Of a stretch of DNA of 64,000 bases, positions 53,999 to 64,000 are shown piece after piece (the first letter of the stretch is position 1; each line of letters begins with the position of its first letter). Position numbers and translations under genes: made by a program. The stretch spans positions 187,929-251,928 of the forward strand of contig VWZX01002374.1 in the NCBI GenBank assembly GCA_013399015.1, written 5' to 3'. Below the pieces are notes generated by a model, which had not been told where the DNA came from, did no database searches, and saw nothing but the letters and a program-made list of their open reading frames with translations. This DNA comes from Galbula dea. Taxonomy: Eukaryota; Chordata; Aves; Piciformes; Galbulidae.

Positions 53999-55345
53999 TC
54001 TTGCCAACTAATCCAGGACTCTTGGGGTCACAGGACATCCAATATAGGAAGTCTACATGGTCAGACATGAGAAGGATCCCTCAGCCAGGTTGGTGACCTT
54101 GGTTTCCCTTGGAAGGGAAGCACCATTCACCCTTTGCCTGCTTTGAAGCCTGTTTCAATCCATCTCCACTGACTAGAGTCCCTAAAATTCAGCAAGTGTC
54201 CTTAGCCTGTCACCTCAGCTGCAGGACAGATGAGCTTCAGCCCCAGAAGGAGCTTTCCAAGAAGCAGCTTAGCTCCTCAAGGAGCTGATTGGGTTAGGTA
54301 GAAGTCTCCTCATCCTCTCACATCACTTAGAGGTCTATGTTTTGCCCTGTTGATACCTAAGTGATCTTTTCTCAGCCTTCATTCAGATCCTCTAGGCAAT
54401 AGAGACAAGACAATTCCTTTGTCCCTTGAAGCACTAAATGAACCTAACCCAGCATGACAAACTCATGTTCTTCTGGAGCTGAACATCATCCTTAAGCACT
54501 TGCACTCTTTTATCTCCCTGTTGTGCTCTCCAGCAGCATCCTCTTCCCCCAGGTGACCTCTGCAGGGCTCAGCCTGCACTGCTCAAGGCAGCTTCAGGAT
54601 GTGCTGTGACAGTTACTGATGGTCACCTCCACATGCCCCAGCTGGTATCTGTCAGACGATTAGTGTCCAACAGCTCTCCCATGAAAGAAGTTAAAATAGA
54701 TTGAATGAAGCAAGGGCTGCCTTATTTGTCTTCTCCTCTGCCTCACTTTATCTTCTCCAAGCAATGGTAGCAAGGGCTGCCTACAAAGAGATGCAGCTCT
54801 AGAGAGAGAAGCCAACTGATCTGTGGACATGTCTAGGGTAGATTTTTAGGTTTCATACAAAAAAAAATGCAAATAAAAACATTAAATTAAGCTTCTTCCC
54901 ATTTTTTTTTGTCCCTAAAATGAAATCTGAGATGTGGAAAACTCGAATCTCTTGCTTTAAAGGACACAAACAAAGAAACAATGAGGATTAAGCTTTTGTT
55001 CTCAGCAGGTGAGCTGCTGGGCTCTGATTTCAGGAGGAGGAAGCTTTTCTCATCAGGACCAATTTACAGTTTTTGGCAGAACTGATTGATCTGAACTCCA
55101 TGCACCAGATTAATGCCTGACTTCTACTGCCAGCCTCCAAATGAACATTAACAAAGGTTGCTCCAAGGCATTCCCTCTGAGAAAAGCTGTATTTTTTTTG
55201 TTTTAGCTGGGAATATTGCACAAGCAGCAAATATCTCAGACAACTCCTCAGGAATATACTGAATTTACCTTAAAGTCAACCCCAAATCTTGGATGACAAA
55301 GTAATACAGAAACATAACACTGATGGTTTATTATACTCTTAATAA
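53999..55345. other. No gene recognised; short direct repeat
   Basis: AGCAAGGGCTGCCT occurs at 54709-54722 and again at 54769-54782, 60 bases apart. There are A9 and T10 runs near 54859 and 54903. Otherwise unique-looking. Confidence 0.5.
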
Positions 55346-55590
55346 ATGGCCTCAAGTTGCCTCAGGGTAGGGTTAGGTTGGACATGAGGAACAATTTCTT
55401 CCCCAAAAGCCCCAGGCTGCCCAGGGCAGTGGTGGAGTCACCATCCCTGGAGGGGTTTCAAAGCCCTGGAGCTGTGGTGCTGAGGGCCATGGGTTAGTGG
55501 TGAGCTGGCAATGTTGGGTTAACAGTTGGACTTTGTGGTCTTTAAGGTCTTTTTGAACCAAAATGATTCTGTAACTCCATGATTCCATTA
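55346..55590 (+). mobile_element. CR1 LINE fragment, type B
   Basis: It runs from TGGCCTCAAGTTGCCTCAGG through GGGCAGTGGTGGAGTCACCA to the 3' end CCAAAATGATTCTGTAACTC. About 15 bases of the RVVKAWPR segment are missing (CCCAAAAGCCCCAGGCTGCC). Confidence 0.9.
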
Positions 55591-56069
55591 CCTGAACCTT
55601 GGGTTTGTCTCCCAAATGAATCCAATTCAGTAACTGGGACAGTTGGTCCCTACCAGCCTAGCAACAGGTGATGCTGGAGAGGAAGCAAGTGTGTCAGAGA
55701 TAGAGTCAATGTTACTTGTTCCTTCATAGGATAGCTTTTACCATCTCTGGAGCTGGTAGCTGGGAACAGAGTTGTTGAGGTTCAAGGGTTATCTTATTTC
55801 TAAAGAAGAATTTAGGTGGCACTCAAGTTTTCTGGAGGAGAAGGCTTCCCTTCAGCCCTACTCAGCATATTCAGCAGTGATTCTTCTCATTTACCTGACC
55901 AACTCTGCAAGGATCCAAACATCTGAGCCTTCAGAAGTCAGAACCACTTGTGATCATCTCTGACATAAACCAGTACCATTTATCCTCACCTGAGGCTTCT
56001 GCAAGGCTTCCAGTAGCTCTGAGCCATCACACTATGCATGCATTTTGTCCACCAAGAGCTGACACCTCA
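55591..56069. other. No gene or repeat recognised
   Basis: Unique-looking sequence. No supported feature. Confidence 0.4.
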
Positions 56070-56505
56070 ATTCATAGTGTCAGGGATTGGTTTGGGTGGG
56101 AAGAAACCTTTCCAGGTCATGTAAGTCCAAGCCCCTGCAGCCAGCAGGGACATCTGCAACTAGAGCAGGTTGCTCACAGCCCCAGACAGCCTGAGCTGGG
56201 ATGGTTCCAGGGATGGGACATCTCCCACCTCTCTGGGCAACCTGGGACAGGCTCTCACCACCCTCAGCTCAAAACATTTCTTCCTTCTCTTTAGTTTCAA
56301 TCTCCTCTTTTAGTTTCAAGCCATCAGCCCTGCTCCTGTCCCAACAGCACCTGCTAAAAATTCTCTCCCCCCAGCTTTCTTCTGGCCCCTTTTAAGCACT
56401 GAAAGGCCACAAGAAGGTCTCCTCAGAGCCTTCTCTTCTCCATGCTGAACCACCCCAAATCTCTCAGCCTGGCCTCACAGCAGAGGGCTTCCAGTTCCCT
56501 CTGAG
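56070..56505 (-). mobile_element. CR1 LINE fragment, type D
   Basis: The antisense terminus (GATTGGTTTGGGTGGGAAGA) is followed by GGGACATCTCCCACCTCTCT, TCTTTTAGTTTCAAGCCATC, TCTCCCCCCAGCTTTCTTCT and the CAACCCCAACTCTCTCAGCC equivalent (here CACCCCAAATCTCTCAGCCT). It is truncated at GCTTCCAGTTCCCTCTG. Confidence 0.91.
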
Positions 56506-57821
56506 CTACAGGGATATTATCTTTCCCTTCTCCATATGCTTCTCACCTGCTTTTCTCTCACTTCATCTCCAACTTTCTACTCCCTTGGCACCAGTTAGAG
56601 CTTTTGCTGTCAGTCCTGGATCCCTTCTGTGTTAGGCAAAGTCCCAACTCCCTGAGGGTTCTTTCCTCTGAGGAGAAAGTCTACAGAAAGACAGATCTGT
56701 TCCCCAGCAGACAACCCAAACCCACAACCTCTGGCTGCTTTCTCCTCCTTTGTACATTTGGACCTTAAGAATTAAGGTTTGGGATTTGGATGCCATTTAG
56801 GGGGGAAAAACAACCTTGTGGCAAGTTGTACTTGGAAAAGGTCTGGTACAAAAGAGAGCAAGATGTTTGATAGCTTTGCTTTAGGCAGAAAACAAATCAA
56901 CAAAGTGCCAGCATTAAACTCCACTGGGGGGTTAAATAAAATGAGATTTATCCAATAATTGCCTCAGTGTAGGGGGAAATGCCCCCAAACTCTTTAGCTC
57001 ATGAAAGAAAAGATGGAGGTTTTCCTTATAACTAAGAGTCATAAAAATGATTAAACTCTTTGTTTGTCTTGCTGTGAAGAGAAAAAGGAGAAACTGCAGC
57101 AGCTGTGAACCTGTTAAAGAGTTAAAAGCCACCAGCAGATGGCTTCAAGAAAAAAAAACAGGTAATCCTCAAACAGCCCAAAAATGGGATGCAAAGCACA
57201 TGGAAAATGCTCACACCTTGACTACCAAAGAGCTGCTATTTCCCCCCAGCTCTAATCTTTAATTTAACTCCTTGCAGCCACAGTTCTTTATTATTTTGGC
57301 TGGGGTTTTTTAAGGTCTTTTACTTGCTTTTAAATGATCCTGCAGCAGCTTCCCAGCATTTCTGGAGGCTACTTGGAGAGAAGTAAACGAGAAAGGATGA
57401 GAATGTGCCTTCTCCAAAAGAATAAAGGATGGAAAGTGTGCTACTGCTAATTAGCATATCGTTAATTAACACACAGAAGCAAGGGCAGCACATCCTAGAA
57501 GAGCTAGTTAAAGAAATGAATGGTTCAGGGCTAAAAACAGGATTGTCCCAGGCTTCCAGCACTGACACTGAAAAACCTGCTGCAAATTAATAGCACAGAA
57601 AGGGGAAAGAAGGAAAAGGGGAGGAAAGAAACCCCAGATGCTTCTGAAGCAACCATTTTTGGGGGAATAATAGAACAGCACCATTTTCCATCAGCCCAAC
57701 CTCACCCTTCCCCAGGTTAGAAAGAGCAAAAGGGAGGTACAATGAGACTCAGTTTTATTTAGAAACCAAATCCTTCCATAAAAGCCATGGAATGGTTCCC
57801 CTGGAACCACCCCAGGTCAGG
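56506..57821. other. No gene recognised; AT-rich block with TAATTA motifs
   Basis: About 1.3 kb without repeats. At 57450-57473 the sequence CTAATTAGCATATCGTTAAT and the TAACAC after it hold two TAATTA-type homeodomain cores (TAATTAG and TTAATTAA). A10 (57151-57160) and G-run segments occur. No exon could be supported. Confidence 0.45.
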
Positions 57822-57921
57822 TTCTTTGGGGTTCTGAGCAACCTGCTCTTGTTGCAGATAGGGGTTGGACTAGATGACCATGAAAGGTCTCTTCCAATCC
57901 AAACCAGTCTGGGATTCTATG
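57822..57921 (+). mobile_element. CR1 3' end, type D (sense)
   Basis: GAGCAACCTGCTCTTGTTGC, GGTTGGACTAGATGACCATG and CAATCCAAACCAGTCTGGGA end with ATTCTATGG. This is the sense form of the terminus seen antisense at 31511, with about 20 bases deleted after TTGCAGAT. Confidence 0.85.
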
Positions 57922-58071
57922 GAGAACATTCCTTCCTCTCTCCTATGCCCCAGAGGTTCCCTGGGATGTGCCAGCTGACCCAGAGGTCCAAACTGTGCTG
58001 GTAAACAGTGAGGACACCTACATTGACCCCAGTGCCTGTGTCTGAAGTGGTAAGTTCAGTGAGAGCCAGAG

Positions 58072-58604
58072 AAAACCCCACCTGGAATAGTGTGTCCAGG
58101 TCTGGAGCCCCTATTCCAAGAGGGATATGGGGGTGCTGGAGCAAGGCCAGAGAAGGGGCAGGAGAATGATCAGAGGGCTGGAGCACCTCTGATACAAGGA
58201 CAGGCTGAGAGAGTTGGGGTTGTTCAGTCTGCAGAGGAGAAGGCTCCCAGGAGACCTTCTGGTGGCCTTCCAGGATCTGAAGGAGGCTACAAGAAAGCTG
58301 GGGAGGGACTTTTTAGGAGGTCAGGGAGTGATAGGACTAGGGGGAGTGGATGCAAACTAGAGGAAGGGAGATTGAGATTGGACATTAGGAAGAAGTTCTT
58401 CACTGTGAGGGTGGGGAGACACTGGAACAGGTTGCCCAGAGAAGCTGTGGAAGCTCCATCCCTGGAAGCTTTTAAGGCCAGGCTGGCTGGGGGTTGTGGG
58501 CAACCTGCTCTAGCGGGGAGGTGTCCCTGGCAGGCAGGGGGGTTGGAACTAGATGATCTTTGAGGTCCCTTCCAGCTCTGACAGTTCTGGGGTTCTATGA
58601 TCCC
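58072..58604 (+). mobile_element. CR1 LINE fragment, type A, longest copy
   Basis: In order: the VQVWSPYSKRDMGVLE-like RT tail, RMIRGLEHL, the RLRELGLFSLQRRRLPGDLL stretch, a frameshift, YKKAGEGLFRRSGSDRTRGS, LRLDIRKKFFTVRVGRHWNR and LPREAVEAPSLEAFKARLAG. The terminus GGTTGGAACTAGATGATCTT is complete. The 157-codon plus frame 58090-58563 mixes two frames of this element and is not a gene. Confidence 0.93.
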
Positions 58605-59196
58605 CAAGTGAAATAGCCACAGGCAAGACAAGTTCCTGGGATCTGAACTCATGTATCCCCACAGATAAATACAACACAGAAGATGAAACACAAATCTTTA
58701 GATGAGTTCTGAATGTCTGATTTTTGTCATCATTGCCATGCTGCATGGAAATTACTTTGAAAGTAACTTCATAAGCTGCTAAGACTTCATTTCAAGCAGA
58801 TAGCACAAGGATTCCTGAGCACTCCCTTGACCTTTCCAGCATGGAGTATAATAATGATTAGATTGCTTAAATAAAAAAGAATTTGGGGTTTTTTTAATCA
58901 GACTATTTCCTTCATCTGTTGGGGAGGGGAAATCTCAGCTTGAAATCTCCAAGCAGCTACAGATCTCTTGCAAACATTAAGGCATCTTCAGTGCTTCAAA
59001 AGCCTAACAAAAATCCTTTCATCATTGGTTCTCAGGGAGATTTTAGGCAGCAAAATATAAAACAAAGTGGCTCCACTGGTGTGTAAAATTAATATTTATG
59101 TTCTTAGAGGTAGCAAAGCGATGACCAGATTAATGTTTGTCCACAGCTGCTACCTTAAAAGAAAACCATTAAGTGTCAGGTGAGGTCAAGAAAATG
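58605..59196. other. No gene or repeat recognised
   Basis: AT-rich unique-looking sequence with T-run near 58891. No supported feature. Confidence 0.4.
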
Positions 59197-59578
59197 TTCA
59201 TCAAGCCCAACCCTTACCCAGCACTGCCAGGTCACCACTAACCCATGGCCCTCAGCACCACACCTCCAGGGCTTGGAAACCCCTCCAGGGATGGTGACTC
59301 CACCACTGCCCTGGGCAGCCTGGGCCAGGTCTTCACAACCTTCCTGGGGAAGAAATTGTTCCTCATCTCCAACCCAAACCTCCCCTGAAACAACATGAGG
59401 CTGTTTCCTCTTGCCCTATCACTTCTTCCTTGGGAGAAGAGCTCAAGCCCCCTCTGGCTCCAGCTTCCTCTCAGGGAGCTGCAGAGAGTGAGAAGGTTTC
59501 CCCCTGAGCCTCCTCTTCTCCAGGCTAACCAAGCCCAGTTCCCTCAGCTGCTCCTCACCACACTTGTGCTCTCAATCA
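59197..59578 (-). mobile_element. CR1 LINE fragment, type B
   Basis: The antisense order is CACTGCCAGGTCACCACTAA, GGTGACTCCACCACTGCCCT, GGGAAGAAATTGTTCCTCAT, TGAGGCTGTTTCCTCTTGCC, CAGGGAGCTGCAGAGAGTGA and CCCTCAGCTGCTCCTCACCA. The very 3' tip is altered (AATGTTCATCAAGCCCAACC). The frame is broken by an extra C at about 59502 (TTTCCCCCTGAGC). Confidence 0.91.
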
Positions 59579-60507
59579 CTGGGTACCTGAGCAATTCTCT
59601 AGGGGTGATGTTTGTTTATGATGAGCATAAAGCATTGCACACCTGGAAGAGTAATTTTAACCACACACTGACAGTCTCCTGTTTAGCTGCTGCTCCTCAG
59701 AGGAGAAACTTGGGACTAACTTCAGCATTTCAAAGTATCAGATCAGCACTAAGTAATGACAAAACCACAAACCTATTAAAGTCAGAACAGAGAGCAAGGG
59801 AAGAAGAGAAAACATGACTATGACACTGTGAACTGCTGGTGGAACTTCATCTGGAACCACTTCTGTATGCCCCACACCCTACCCCATCAGAGCAAAGAAC
59901 AATACACAGGCAGAGGAGTCAAGAGGAGGCTTACAAAGCAAGAGGACCATGTGGAGAGAGACTGCACAGAGTAGGATTCTTCAGCCTTGAAAAACATAAC
60001 TGAAGTGGACTATGACAGGTGTTTAAGCTGTAACAAGTAGCTGGGAGAACAAAAGCAGAGAGTGACAATGCTTCTCATGACCCAACAGAGAGCCACCAGG
60101 AGAAATCAGCTGCTAGGAGGTTCATTCTCCAAAGAGCACACTCTTCAAGTAGAGCATTCATTGCCAGGGAAGAAAGCAGAGAGCAAGAGTTTCCAGGGGC
60201 TCCAAAAGCAGGTCAAGAACATCATTCAACATGTATGGTCTAGGTCCAGAACTTTCTTCAGTTCAGAAGTTTCTAAGCTACAGACCCCTGAGAGACCACA
60301 CTCCTGTCAGTGCCTGTGGGTCCAGGATCTTACACATCTCTAGGCATCAGCAGTTCAGCCTTGGAGGAACCTGAAGGGCCCATTGCAGCCTTGCATATGG
60401 TCTCCTCTCTTGATAAAACTGCTGTGAGCACTGAATGAGGTTCCTGAGCCCTTTTAGCCACCAACTGTCTCCAAATACCCCCACAGCCTGAAGCCACAGC
60501 ATCATAA
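59579..60507. other. No gene or repeat recognised
   Basis: Unique-looking sequence. The 93-codon plus frame at 60062-60343 has no recognised signature. Confidence 0.4.
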
Positions 60508-60592
60508 CAAGGTTTGGGTTGGAAGGAACCTTAAAGATCCTCTAGTTCCAAATCCTCTGTGGCATGGTCAGCCACTTTGTGAAGAGCCCTGT
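60508..60592 (-). mobile_element. CR1 3' end, type A-like, eroded
   Basis: AACAAGGTTTGGGTTGGAAG, GAACCTTAAAGATCCTCTAG and TTCCAAATCCTCTGTGGCAT have the antisense CR1 terminus order. The remainder fades out. Confidence 0.75.
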
Positions 60593-60694
60593 AGAGTGTA
60601 GCCCAAGGTGAGGGGGCTTGAGGGAAGCCCAGCTAATCTCCAGAGGGACAGTTTTGGTGAGTTAGCAGCAGGAGATGTGAAGCTGCAGTCATCT

Positions 60695-60742
60695 CTTGAT
60701 CTGAAAGGTCTCTTCCAACCAAAACAATCCTGTGGATCACAA
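60695..60742 (+). mobile_element. CR1 3' terminal scrap, type B
   Basis: TTGATCTGAAAGGTCTCTTC, CAACCAAAACAATCCTGTGG. Only the terminal ~45 bases remain, facing the antisense end at 60508-60592. Confidence 0.75.
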
Positions 60743-61529
60743 AGCTAGATTTCAAAGCACCTTCAATCTCAAGTTGCTGTGGCTAAGTCCAAAGGGTTCT
60801 TGCTTTGGAGAAGCTGAACCCTGAAGGAGCTACTTACACTTCTCCCCCTCTAGCAAGGAGTCCAGCATCTCAGCCTGATTTTCCACCAAAACCAACTCTG
60901 AGCAAAACTCCAGGCAAGAAGTGAAAGGGACTGGTTGTCTACAAAGTGCAAACCATTCTGGAGGTGGCATCCTCCAGCAGAACAGCCTAGGTGACAGCAG
61001 GACATGAGCATGCCTTAAACTACTGCAACAAGAACTTCTCATCTCTCAAAGACCTCAGAGAAACCAAGCAACTGCCTGGCAGGGATGAGGCAGCAGCTGA
61101 GGCATCAGCTGCAAGTGACTTCCACTGGATAAGAGCATTCCCTGAAGCCATCAATTCTGAATAGCATCATAGAAACAGTGACAACACTCACAAGGATATG
61201 CACCATGAATAAACCTTTCTTAACATGCACTTACCAAGGATCTGTACCATGGAGATGGAGAAGGAAGAGGCTGGCATAGGAGGTGTTTGTGTCTCTCTGC
61301 TGCTCTGTTCTTGCAGCCAGGAGAAACCTGTAGAGAGAAGAGAACACTGTTGGTTGTTTGAGATCCTGGAAGTTAGGAAGCTTGATGGAAAAACAAGGCA
61401 GCTAACTAATAAAAGTGGGACTGCTAATATATACAGAAGGAAAGGGTTTCTTTGTCCAACACATGGTCTTGCTCAGTGACTTTAAGGTGGTGGAATATCA
61501 GCCCTATGTAATAACTGAGAACCTACAGA
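60743..61529. other. No gene or repeat recognised
   Basis: Unique-looking sequence. No supported feature. Confidence 0.4.
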
Positions 61530-61872
61530 ATGCCAGCATGGTTGGGGCTGGAAGGGACCTCTGGGGAATCACCCAGTCCAACCCCCCTGCTCCAGCAGGG
61601 GCACCCACAGCAGCTTGCCCAAGGGTCACCTCCAGCTGCCTTGGCAATCTCTCCACACAAGGAGACTCCACAACCTCTCTGGGCAGCCTGGGCCAGGGCT
61701 CCAACACCCTCACACCAAACAAGCTTCTCCTCCTGCTCAGCTGCAACCTCCTGCCTTCCAGCTGGTGCCCAGTGCCCCTTGGGCTGTCCCTGGCCACCAC
61801 TGAGCAGAGTCTGGCCCCAGCCTCTTGCCTTCTGTCCTTCAGCTCTTGCTCAGCATGGAGCTCTCTCAGCCT
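61530..61872 (-). mobile_element. CR1 LINE fragment, type C
   Basis: The minus-strand frame has VVARDSPRGTGHQLEGRRLQ, LSRRRSLFGVRVLEPWPRLP, REVVESPCVERLPRQLEVTL, then a one-base change (GGGAATC, CCAAGGG) that shifts the last part. The terminus CAGCATGGTTGGGGCTGGAA is complete. It is truncated near GCTCAGCATGGAGCTCTC. Confidence 0.92.
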
Positions 61873-63079
61873 TTCTTAGCTAACAGTCTGTATTGCCAAA
61901 ACACATTTATTCTATTTTGTGTTTTAGTTCCTGTTAATGTTGATATAAAAATTTCACTGAGAGCCAAAAGCTAAGAGCTTTATATTAAAAAAAAAAGTCA
62001 ATTATTTTAGATCCTTCCATAAAAACATAATGAGGAGGTTTTCTACATTTACATCTGAATGAGGAGGAGGAGAAGTTGCCTCATAACCACAGGCTAATTC
62101 TGCCTCCATCCCAAAGCTATGGCAGCCCTGCTGAGGTTGAGGAAAAGCTTCTTTAATCAACAGCACAATGACATCCTGCAGCAGGTTTTCATGGCAAGAC
62201 CACCTGTGGCCAACAGATTCCATGTTCAGTTCCCTGCAATGCCATGTGGGTTTCTCACTGGCCCAAGCTCTAGGAACAGAGACCAGTGCCCAAATCTTGC
62301 CTACCAAAGCATCTTTAGGCATCAGAAAGATGTTACAGCAAAGGGCAAACTCATTTTAGTAGAAACAGAGCCAGGCAGTGTGACATGTGTGAGGGATGAG
62401 GGGAGAGGAAATAACTGTTCCTAGACTTTATAGGATTTTACATTCATCTTGCAGTGATCTTATACATCCTGGCAGTCAATAAAATGGAGACCTCTGTTGA
62501 CTGTGCAATTCCAGATACAAAGCAAAATCCATGCTGAGCATGAATAAGGAACAGAGCAATCAATAGCCTGAAGAATACAGTAATTATTTCATGTGTAACA
62601 GAAGTGCTGCCTCTCTCTGTCTCCTGTCTGCAAGAAGGCCTCAAGTGTGCAGAATAAAACAGCACACATCAGTGACAAAAATAACTGGGTGAGAAAAAGT
62701 CCTTGCAAAGAATTTGAAGAGACTGAGGCAGCTTTCAGAATGCTTTCTTGAATCAAATAAAGTCTGTGTCCTGATGCCTGAGGATGGAGGGTATACAAAA
62801 TTCAAGAGAAAAGCCAGCTAAGAGACTTTCTCAACCAGTTTGGGTCCAGTCAGCCTGAGGAACTCATGCCACACAAAGCCAGCTTGGCCTAGAAATGAAA
62901 GAAACAACTGAGACTTTGCTGTGGGTCCAAAGGGTTCCTGCAATACCCTGGGAGAAGGAGGTCAGGCTGCTGGGGCAAGACCTAATCCTCTCTAAGCATC
63001 TCCAAGGCAGATGAGGCCAGAATTAGGTTTAGCCTGCAGAGGGAAAGCAATTCCACATCTAACAGAGCTTGGGTGTCCT
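61873..63079. other. No gene recognised; overlapping frames of ~100 codons
   Basis: Unique-looking. Frames of 101 codons (62119-62424, plus) and 106 codons (62002-62322, minus) overlap. At most one could be real and neither resembles a known domain. An A11 run lies at about 61987. Confidence 0.4.
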
Positions 63080-63450
63080 GCAGGGCTACAGCACAAGTGT
63101 TGTGAGGAGCAGCTGAGGAAACTGGGCTTGGTTAGCCTGGAGAAGAGGAGGCTCAGAGGAGACCTTCTCACTTTCTGCAACTCCCTGAGAGGAGGCTGGA
63201 GCCAGGTGGGGCTTGGGCTCTTCTCCCAAAGAAGAAGTGATAGGACAAGAGGAAACAGCTTCAAGTTGCACCAGGGGAGGTTTGGGTTGGCCATGAGGAA
63301 CAATTTCTTCCCCAGGAGGGTTGTGAAGGCCTGGCCCAGGCTGCCCAGGGCAGTGGTGGAGTCACCATCCCTGGAGGGGTTTCCAAGCCCTGGAGATGTG
63401 GTGTCGAGGGCCATGGGTTAGTGGTGACCTGGCAGTGCTGGATAATGGGT
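63080..63450 (+). mobile_element. CR1 LINE fragment, type B, open tail frame
   Basis: The plus frame is open for about 115 CR1 codons: CCEEQLRKLGLVSLEKRRLR, GDLLTFCNSLRGGWSQVGLG, LFSQRRSDRTRGNSFKLHQG, RFGLAMRNNFFPRRVVKAWP and RLPRAVVESPSLEGF. The 3' end is cut after GACCTGGCAGTGCTGGATAA, where a T8 run begins, so the terminal CAACC..ATTCT part is missing. Confidence 0.92.
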
Positions 63451-64000
63451 TTTTTTTCAAGACTGCAGAACTTTTTCCATCTGAAAATGTTGGCCAAGAG
63501 GCCAAAAATATTTACAAGTCCAACTTGTGCCTTGGAAAAGAGCTTCCTCTAGGGAAAGCTAAGATCTGTGCCTTAAAACAACTAACACAAGCTGCTTTCT
63601 TAGAGATCAGTATTCTGGAAGAGACTGAAAGACAGTCAAATACTCCTGAAAAGGAGAAAGGAAGTTGAAATGGAGAGAGAAAGGGATGTGAGCTCCAGCA
63701 GCAATCTGCTAGGCTGCCTGAGCACACACCATAGGATGTTTTGGCTGCCTACCTCCACGGCTGGGCTTGCAGATGGCTCCCAGCCTGCTGACTTGGGGAC
63801 TGGGAGCTCCAGCAGAGGGATGGGTGCCAAGGTGTTTGGAGTTTAGACAGGCAGCTTGCACAAATAACACTCCCAATGCCATATCAGGCACACAAAAAAA
63901 AAGTCCTAGAGATGTGCCAAGAAAGCATAGCAGCAGTTGGCATTGTTTTGTGGGAAGAGGAGGCTGCTTTAGACAGGCAGCAACAGGAGTGAGCTGTCAC
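63451..64000. other. No gene or repeat recognised
   Basis: Unique-looking sequence to the window end with an A10 run at about 63892. No supported feature. Confidence 0.4.

Noticed and set aside
58090..58563. 157-codon plus-strand frame as a possible gene
   Set aside because: Its first half is an out-of-frame reading of CR1 ORF2 and the second half is the CR1 tail. It is one transposon fragment with a frameshift.
61415..61879. 154-codon plus-strand frame
   Set aside because: Most of it is antisense translation of the type C CR1 at 61530-61872.
62002..62424. Overlapping ~100-codon frames on both strands as a gene
   Set aside because: Neither translation resembles a known family, and the overlap on opposite strands fits chance in a stop-poor stretch.

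Overview
The window looks like vertebrate, specifically avian, nuclear DNA with no recognisable protein-coding gene. Every open frame is short. The frames with recognisable protein content are decayed 3' tails of the reverse-transcriptase ORF (ORF2) of CR1 LINE retrotransposons. CpG is sparse, no CpG island is visible, and no rRNA, tRNA, CRISPR array or operon-like layout was seen. The best reading is an intergenic or long intronic stretch. A non-coding RNA or a diverged short exon cannot be excluded by eye.

CR1 pieces dominate. I count about 55 fragments. By a hand tally they cover roughly one fifth of the 64 kb, in both orientations and almost all 5'-truncated. This density is far above what is usual for most birds and fits the known CR1 expansion in Piciformes (woodpeckers and relatives). 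That placement is an inference. I sort the pieces by their 3' ends into working types A to F, which are my labels and not database names. A ends in a GGTTGGAACTAGATGATCTT-like sequence. B has GACCTGGCAGTGCTGG and a tail with KAWPRLPRAVVESPSLEGF. C has a tail with EPWPRLPREAVESPCVERLP. D has a GGGACATCTCCCACCTCTCT-like antisense motif and a long upstream part reaching the RT domain. E has a VVEHWNRLPREAAMAPALLE-like tail. F is represented by two short 3' ends.

Layout: 0-9 kb holds scattered A, B, C, D, E and F pieces. 9.8-10.6, 29.55-30.04 and 48.8-49.5 kb hold three copies of a non-CR1, LTR-like dispersed repeat. 11.7-18.2 kb has mixed A, B and D pieces. 18.3-20.9 kb is poor in CR1 but has A/C-rich tracts and three inverted repeats. 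22.4 kb is a two-orientation CR1 chimera. 31.5-32.2 and 38.3-39.2 kb are the longest continuous type D copies. 39.2-41.7 kb is the longest stretch without repeats. 41.8-42.4 kb is a C/E-type copy sharing an AT-rich block with the 22.6 kb locus. 43-64 kb is again dense in B, C and D copies, including one with a recognisable RT active-site box (52.0-52.5 kb). A 21-base run of N inside a C homopolymer lies at 44449-44469.

No set of genes works together here. The interest is in the repeats: several CR1 copies are mosaics joined at short microhomologies, one CR1 is fused to the LTR-like repeat, and two distant CR1 loci share the same non-CR1 block.
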